Shown: in pieces, positions 57,825-64,000 of the stretch
Numbering within the stretch: position 1 is the first letter of the stretch
How the letters are laid out: each line of letters opens with the position of its first letter
Assembly: GCA_030704615.1 (NCBI GenBank)
Contig: CM060731.1
Location: forward strand, 43,648,001 to 43,712,000
Direction of reading: 5' to 3'
DNA length: 64,000 nucleotides
Origin: Takakia lepidozioides
Taxonomy: Eukaryota; Streptophyta; Takakiopsida; Takakiales; Takakiaceae
Notes under the pieces: generated by a model
Told to the model about the DNA's origin: nothing
The model's input: only the letters and a program-made list of their open reading frames with translations
Database searches by the model: none
Position numbers and translations under genes: made by a program

Positions 57825-58124
57825 TCAGCATACCGCTGCCGCCCACCTGGGTTCCGTAGGAGGAGACTCGGGGATGAGGGCGGAAGGTCTTCCTGCCTCC
57901 ACATACTGGCTCTCTCCACCCATCATTTGGTCACCACGGCCTGCACTGTTTTTTATTCTTTTTAAGGGGCTCACAGTTTGTTTCTTTAAAGAAAAGGCCC
58001 CAGAGGCCAAATGTATTGATAATGAGGAAAAAATAACCTCACATGGCAGGCCTTGGAGGCTGAGAAAGGGACCACACCCCCCTAAATACTGTAATGACTT
58101 ATGACGCCCTAAAAATGTATGCAA
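57825..58124 (-). mobile_element. Probable LINE 3' end remnant
   Basis: The minus frame (GCGPFLSLQGLPCEVIFSSL) and flanking text GATAATGAGGAAAAAATAACC match the tail region of the L1-like copy near 47545-47585 (CATGAGGAAAAATAACCTC). It is presumably a 5'-truncated copy of the same family; no catalytic domain. Confidence 0.45.
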
Positions 58125-59838
58125 CTTATTAATATATTATTGGTACCTTTATGCTTAAACCACCACCACCAGTAGTAATTTAGGGTCCTGGTTTTCACGA
58201 CCCTCATTTGGGAGGAGTCAAATGTGGCCTTTCAACAATCCACAATATCAAAGGCTTGTTATAGCTTTTAAAATGTTACTGCTTTTACTCTGTATTAATA
58301 TGCTCACTTTATTCACATCACTATCTTCCAAAATTCCAAACGCAAAGACGGCAACGCAATGAGAGTAGCTGCGATAGATAGGTAATTTTACATATAAAAT
58401 TCAGCAGCATAGGTCAAGTGATACAACATCAGAGTTCACAGGTCTATAATATATAGGAATGTACGGTTCTTGATTAACAACTGCCTCGCTAAAACGATCA
58501 ACATATGCGATATTAAGATCCAGGGGCTCGCCTCTATACCACTCTTCATCAAAATATCGTGGACCCCGCTTCCCCTCCCTCTCTTCCCACATGCTTACAC
58601 TGCAACGGTGGTGCTTTTCATTGCCTCCATGCTGGCCCCTCGTAGCTGACCTCTGCTACTGTGCACCCTTGTACCCTCTGCCTCTGCTACTGAGCACTAC
58701 GCTGACATCTTATGCTGGTTAGTCCTACGCGACTACCGAAACACTTTTGGCGCTCCCTATAGTCTATTCTAGAACGTTCTCTTACGCTTGGGCACGGACG
58801 GCATATGGGCCTAGAATGTGGGGCCATGTGATAAACTCCTAGATGTCATTTGCCTCTTTGTCGATTTTATTTTCCCATCAATCAATATAGATGTCTGGAT
58901 TTACAAGTCCATAGTGCATAGGATTTACAAGTCCATAGTGTCTACTTTCATTGCCTCCATGGTGGCGGTCCCTGCCTCTCCCGCTGGTACACGCCCCGCC
59001 TCTAGTACAGCCTCCCCAACATGCTCTGGTACAGTCCTCCTGGTACGGCCTGCCCTCTCCAGCCCGCCCTAGAATGGTAAGCGGCTAGGCGCATACGTTC
59101 TAGGGGACCCCTCGGAAAACTATGTGCCTACATTGTGGCTTGTGGCGCCCAAGTGGGGCCCATGCCATTTACCACTGGGGCTAGACTGCACGCTGCCACT
59201 TCTATTCGGACAGCCGCTTAAGCATCGGTTGGCCTCTAGCTGATTTGATTTTTGGGGTGTTTGGGGCAGATATTCACTTATTCTTGTTATCTACATTAAT
59301 TTGACATAGTTATGGTTTTGTTTGTTTTGGGGCCCTAGATGGAACCCACTAACTAAAGTAGTTACTATTATGTAGTCATGGTAAGGATAAGCATGCACCT
59401 CATTTTAGAGCATCTTTGGAGGGAGTGGGCCCAACCTTCCAGAAGGCGTTGTACCCTAAGCCTACTCCCACCATTTATCACTTGTCCATTGGGAGATTGT
59501 CATTGGCTCTTTCAATGCTATCTCTATTTTTCACCTTCCCTAAATTGAACTCTGATCTCCTCTCCCTCTTTCCAGCTCCCCTCCACCAGGCCCACATGTC
59601 CAACCATCAAAACCCCCTTTTTCTTCCTGTCCATCTGTCCACCCACCCGCCCTTTCACTAGTGTGTCCCATTGGCAGACCTTTTTTTAGATTAAATTGGG
59701 TTACTCCATTGGGTTATATACTGTGTGAATGAGTTCTCTAGAAAGATATAGAAAAGACTTTTTTTAGAACGGACATCTTGACAAATATTTTAATATATTT
59801 TTACCGGAAGAGAAAAAACAAGCTGCTCGTTGCATAAT
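58125..59838. other. Gene-poor region
   Basis: A minus frame at 58401-58592 (YFDEEWYRGEPLDLNIAYVD then YIPIYYRPVNSDVV) has plausible protein composition but no support. GGATTTACAAGTCCATAGTG is duplicated in tandem near 58894-58940. Confidence 0.4.
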
Positions 59839-60011
59839 AATATTTGACACATCCCGAAGGAAGCGTAAATTATGGTGTCTCTTCACCCCCGAAGGGTTAT
59901 TGCCTTCCGCTAGGAAGGTGGACACCTTTGTGACACCAAGTGTGGATTGAACCCACAACCACTTCTGAGGTGGTATGTGTCCATTACCACTAGGCTACAA
60001 CTTGGTTGTTG
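59839..60011 (-). mobile_element. tRNA-derived SINE with 14-bp target duplications
   Basis: On the minus strand the element starts with a tRNA-like head: an A box (TAGCCTAGTGGTAATGG, 59981-59997) and a B box (GGTTCAATCC, 59944-59953), internal promoter elements for RNA polymerase III. A unique body follows, and it ends with an ATT-rich tail. Identical 14-base sequences GCTCGTTGCATAAT flank it at 59825-59838 and 60012-60025. The body matches the truncated copy at 26813-26871. It encodes no protein and would rely on LINE machinery. Confidence 0.85.
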
Positions 60012-60025
60012 GCTCGTTGCATAAT

Positions 60026-60492
60026 GACTCCTCTTAGTTCACCAGGGCTTCGCGTTGCTCCGCACTACTAGCGACGACTTCTAAGAAGGACGTCCGGACG
60101 GATGGGCCATACTCGAGGATCATGAGAGAGAGTACGGATCATGCAGCGTGCCAAAATGTCGGTCACGGAGTTCCGATTTGGGGGGGGAGGGGGAGGGGAG
60201 TTGGAGGGGTTTTCCATGGGTCGTCTTGGTACAACAAGTAGATTTGGACTATGATAAATCACTATTTTTTTATTATCCGTTGTGAGCATGCATTGGGACA
60301 AAATGTAGACTTTTTGAAGAGGAGATCAAGGAGGACGGTCTTTATAAAATATGGTGGCCCTTACATGGAACGTATAGATGTGTCTAATTTAAGCTCTACC
60401 AAGCTATGCTTTTGTTCTAGTTGTCGTCGTTTGACTTTGTCTCCTCTTGTGCTTTGGCCAGCAGTTTGACCCTTTTTTATTAGAAATGAAAG
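60026..60492. other. Spacer, no gene seen
   Basis: Includes a G-rich run near 60180-60210; no coding sequence. Confidence 0.5.
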
Positions 60493-61018
60493 CCCGTGTT
60501 TCTTGTGACGGAAATTCATCCAATATCGGATCGCCGAAGAACTAAAAGACGCAAAATTCACAATATTGATAGAAGACAGTCATTTCATGTTCGACTACCC
60601 AAATACAATAACAGAATGGTTCGATAATTGGAGGAGAGGCGAGGACATGAGGTGGATGGGTGGAAACAACATGAGCTTCACGAAAAAGCTCCTAAAAAAT
60701 AACGCAAACAACTCTGGCTCGACATCCGGTAACAACAAACGTCAAAAAACAAACAACGACGAGATGTACAATACAATAGAAGTCCTTAACGAAAATGGCC
60801 AAAAAATGGATGGAGAATCCGTACGTTCAGGGGATCCCGTTGTAGTCAAGTGTAACAGTCACGAATCTGTAATTCCCGGTTTTGCCAAGGTAGGGGAATT
60901 TTGCAATACCTACAAAGATTGTTATTTCTTCACGGTCCGAAGGGACGTTCCACAAGGCCCTGTGGAAGTTTGTACTGTAGGGCAGGCGCTTCCATGTGTT
61001 CCCACCTTTAGGGCATGA
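60493..61018 (+). CDS. Asn-rich orphan reading frame, possibly foreign DNA
   Basis: The frame is open from about 60493; the first ATG is at 60566. It reads KFIQYRIAEELKDAKFTILI, DYPNTITEWFDNWRRGEDMR, then a low-complexity linker rich in Asn, Ser and Lys (NNANNSGSTSGNNKRQ). A second block follows, IEVLNENGQKMDGESVRSGD, PVVVKCNSHESVIPGFAKVG and YKDCYFFTVRRDVPQGP, stopping at 61018. It is intronless, AT-rich and Asn-rich, unlike the other genes here. It recalls coding style in large DNA virus insertions or organellar-like DNA, but I recognise no family and cannot claim that origin. Confidence 0.5.
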
Positions 61019-62489
61019 TGGTCATTGGACGTGAAACTGTCATATATCACGTTTGTCATGTCTTGGTGGGTTATTTCCTGGATTTGTTGGTCCGTTACAG
61101 TGTCTATTGTGTCGGCTATTTCCAACATTGACATGGTTGTTGTATGTATGGTGCACAAAGAGAGAGAGAGGGAAGATAAAATGTCTTGTCGAGACATGGA
61201 CAAGACCAAACAAGGTCTTTGTCAATTTGTATGACAAATCAGCCTCATAACGAGGCACTATCAATCACTCTTCATTCATAAACCAGTCTGATGACATATA
61301 ACAGATCTCACAGTTCATGAAATCTCTGGGAGGGGGGGTGGGATCATATAAACATCCGTTTCAGACAAACAGGGACCCAATCAAGGGTATGCTTCATACG
61401 GAATATTAGAAACATTTCATAGCAGGAAAATTATGTTTAACTTGCTAAGTTTACCACCCATTGTTCCCATTAATAAACTGGAGAAGAAGTTCCAGTTTTC
61501 ATATAGCCATAATGGTCAGATTAGAGCAGTAAACAGCTTCTAAACTATTTACACATGAAGGGAATGTCCATACATCTTGTTTTCTGTCCCAAGACCTAGT
61601 TTCAATCTGGGGCTAGTGTATAAATGGATTCAAAAGGTTTTGAGCAGTAAATGATTACTGATAATCACAGACTACTGATAATCACAGACTATAAGGAAAT
61701 CCAGAAAAACATGTCATGGTATATGCCTTAGTAGTAAAGCCAGTCTATCCCAGAGCCCGTTTTAGGTCTTGGGGCAATTTGTATCTGCTCCAGCAAGGTA
61801 CTTGCAAAGGTCACAAACAAGTAGAGAAGGACAGGAACCCATATGGTCTGCATCAGGCAGCATACATGGCCTAAAAACAAAAGATTGTGGTTCCCTATGT
61901 CCTGTTACTTAGCTGCTTGATATCATTCAAGCCACAGCATCATACTAGTACTATAGACCAAAATAAAAAGCTCATGCTGTGCTGTAAAACAGCAAATCCA
62001 GCATCATCACGTAGTGTACAGAAATCAAAGGCAATAGTCTTTAATAGAAAGTATGTGTTCTAATAAAGCTCATCTAATGTATTAATGCTCAACAGGAAGA
62101 GTTGGAAGCATAGCCAGAAAGATCAAGAAATGGGGGCAGATTCGAATCAGCTCCCTGAAGAAACAACTTGAGTCGACTTCACTTCAGCTTGCTAGTTTTC
62201 AATCAATTGCAAGCTTCATGAATCATATTAAGTGAGGGCCCTCACCTGGTCCCATCACATGCAGTCAAAAAACAATGAAGTTAGTGAAGATGTGGAACCC
62301 CGGGTGAATATCAGGCCTCACGCTTGTTATCGCTGTACAACATGCGTTCAAAAAGCAAGAAGAGATCAAAAGCAGAGCAAAGATATTCCACAACCTTAAG
62401 TGTTTGTGGAAGAGGATTCGACATAGCTCCAAGAACTCGATAATCGACAGCACAAACAAGCAATGATGCTGAAATCTACGAGCATTTTA
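61019..62489. other. AT-rich region without genes
   Basis: No convincing frame. GATTACTGATAATCACAGACTA is locally duplicated near 61651-61692. Confidence 0.5.
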
Positions 62490-62917
62490 TCAGGTGAAGG
62501 GACTTCCTGATGGTTTAAGAGCGACGCTGGATCTTAATGATCGGAACGGCAAGCAGTCACAGCTTAAAGTAGGTTGCCCGCCAAGGGAAGAGACAACCTC
62601 ATTGAGGGAATTGAAGGAGGGATTGAAGCTCGGCCGCCTTGCATACCCCAAGCACTGGAGGCTGTCATAAAGCTTCTCCATAGCAATCAAATTCACAAGA
62701 TTTGTGCTTAAATGATCCCTTTGACACCATCTCTCAGCTCCATCAGAATCAAAACGCACGAGTATCGTGCAGAGTTTAAGGGCGGAGGAAGAGATAGGGC
62801 AAACCTTCGCGATTTCATCCAGAATAGATGAAAAACAGATAATGTAAAGTATTTCCCTGATTCCATTATGATGTCATCCGGTAGTGATGGCATCCAAAAG
62901 AAGAGTCTGGCTTTCAT
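62490..62917 (-). CDS. Possible small gene, unknown (maybe F-box-like start)
   Basis: On the minus strand ATG at 62917 starts MKARLFFWMPSLPDDIIMES, where SLPDDIIME recalls the start of an F-box. After a frame change near 62830 a second open part reads ILDEIAKVCPISSSALKLCT, VRFDSDGAERWCQRDHLSTN, LVNLIAMEKLYDSLQCLGYA and stops at 62490. The second part looks like genuine protein. The frame change may be an intron or a lesion. The F-box reading rests on one short match and is weak. Confidence 0.4.
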
Positions 62918-63589
62918 TAGGGTTTAGTTTTCATGACCAAACTCATCCAAAGAACCCAGTAATCAGAGAAATTGCTTTAATGGAATTCCTCCATTTTCAT
63001 GATTACATCCATTGTGGATTAAAAAAGGTTTAGACAAAATTAGTCCAAGCCGGTCTGGGTTTTGGAAAAAGTACAAGCAAATTCCTTGTACAGAGGGAGA
63101 GGGAGAGAGGGAGAGAGAGGGGGGGGGGGGGGGGGGAGGGGCAGATGAAAGTATATATCAGTGGGTTTTTGAAGAGAATTAAACCCTAAGAGTGCGACTT
63201 TAAAATTAATCACGCTAATCTATAGAACTACGGCTTTCTCTCTCAGACCGAGGTTGATGCTATACCGCTTTGCTGGGAAGTTAGGTGCAAAGTGCGATGT
63301 AACAGTATGTTATATTCCTCTGCTTCACCTGTACCTGGAAGCATCATTCGATTAGGGACCCTCTCACAATCAGTTATTGTTTTAGCAGCAACACCTAGTG
63401 AAGACAAAAGGCCTAGTCCATTGATGTTTGATTCAGGCCCAGCTATGTTGATTTATTGGAATTCCAATAGGAGATGGCCTTTCATTTCCTGCTCACAATT
63501 GTTTTTGTTCCTGTCATAAAACCAGAGAACCTCACATCAGAACATATATGCTTACAAATACATACAGATCCATCTGCCCTTTTTCAGTG
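62918..63589. other. Spacer with GA-rich and poly-G run
   Basis: 63090-63137 is GAGAGGGAGAG text leading into about 19 G. Otherwise nothing is recognised. Confidence 0.5.
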
Positions 63590-63830
63590 CTCAAAGACTG
63601 GCACAGACATCAGAATACACATGAGGTTCACCTACCAGGCATCACCCATTCACAATCTCCAAAGCCTCCCTGCCACACCCAATACATAAACAGAGTACAC
63701 ATAAGTTCATTGCTTTGCATCCTCAATGCACCCACATTGGGCATACATGTCCACCAGGGCAGAGTTCAGAATGACATCTGGTACAATTCCAGCTTTGACA
63801 ATGTCACCATAGACCTCTTTTGTTACTGTG
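63590..63830 (-). pseudogene. PPR repeat remnant
   Basis: Read on the minus strand: IVKAGIVPDVILNSALVDMY then AQCGCIEDAKQ and a stop, matching the PPR module text of 43350-43450. Degenerate text follows. It is an isolated single module, opposite in orientation to the large PPR pseudogene 20 kb away. Confidence 0.75.
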
Positions 63831-64000
63831 ATGAATCAGTACTTAAGACACCTGAGCATTGGGTTCTTGACAAACATTGTCAACACACACTTAACAACCT
63901 AACTTCCACAATGACCATCTAATTTGCTAAGCTAGTAAATTTTATTGTTTGACATGCAATTATTGATTAGTTAATTTATACGTAACTCGTATGTTCTTGA

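Noticed and set aside
59941-60000. tRNA gene on the minus strand
   Set aside because: A and B boxes are present, but the sequence does not continue as a tRNA and is bounded by 14-bp target duplications, so it is the head of a SINE.
1-64000. CRISPR arrays, bacterial operons, ribosomal RNA genes
   Set aside because: The window is eukaryotic with spliced genes; none of these features is present.

Overview
The window is nuclear DNA of a land plant. It carries intron-rich genes with GT-AG junctions for plant-specific families: an IRE-type AGC kinase, a BAHD acyltransferase, a chalcone-isomerase-like protein, a UDP-glycosyltransferase relic, and PPR and PDF-motif sequence. The PPR style (repeats built on ACASLAALE and DMYAKCGSIEDA) resembles large PPR sets of seed-free plants such as lycophytes, ferns and mosses. 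That placement is an inference from memory, not a search result. Genes are sparse and most of the sequence is transposon-derived.

Layout. 1-9990 (+): the 3' 14 exons of an IRE-family kinase, with a LINE fragment in one large intron. 10500-14280 (-): a dead MULE transposase with a SWIM finger, plus a smaller relic. 14600-14893: a G-rich repeat whose second copy lies at 39117-39377. 15969-16431 (-): a possible gene whose first ATG is interrupted by the next element. 16432-23293: a 6.86-kb DNA transposon with about 315-bp terminal inverted repeats, a perfect 6-bp target duplication and a decayed DDE integrase-like transposase; a LINE endonuclease segment is nested inside. 24150-25842 (+): a two-exon BAHD acyltransferase with a damaged first exon. 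25914-31600: minisatellite, a truncated SINE, an unknown reading frame, an array of LINE 3' ends, and a methyltransferase-like plus SWIM reading frame (-). 33734-38603 (-): a Ulp1-type protease gene relic, a Ty3/gypsy chromodomain fragment and an acidic-tailed unknown. 41360-44640 (+): two PDF motifs followed by a broken PPR gene. 44869-45770 (+): a UGT pseudogene. 47835-49245 (-): an L1-like LINE. 51752-55726 (+): a complete ten-exon chalcone-isomerase-like gene. 56500-64000: mostly anonymous, with an orphan exon, a tRNA-derived SINE with 14-bp target duplications, an Asn-rich orphan ORF, a possible small gene and a PPR relic.

Only the IRE kinase and the chalcone-isomerase-like gene look intact across all exons seen. 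Nothing suggests the genes form a functional cluster. The most unusual items are the long-TIR transposon, the methyltransferase-like/SWIM fusion frame next to a Ulp1 protease relic, and the duplicated, intron-split PDF modules ahead of PPR repeats.
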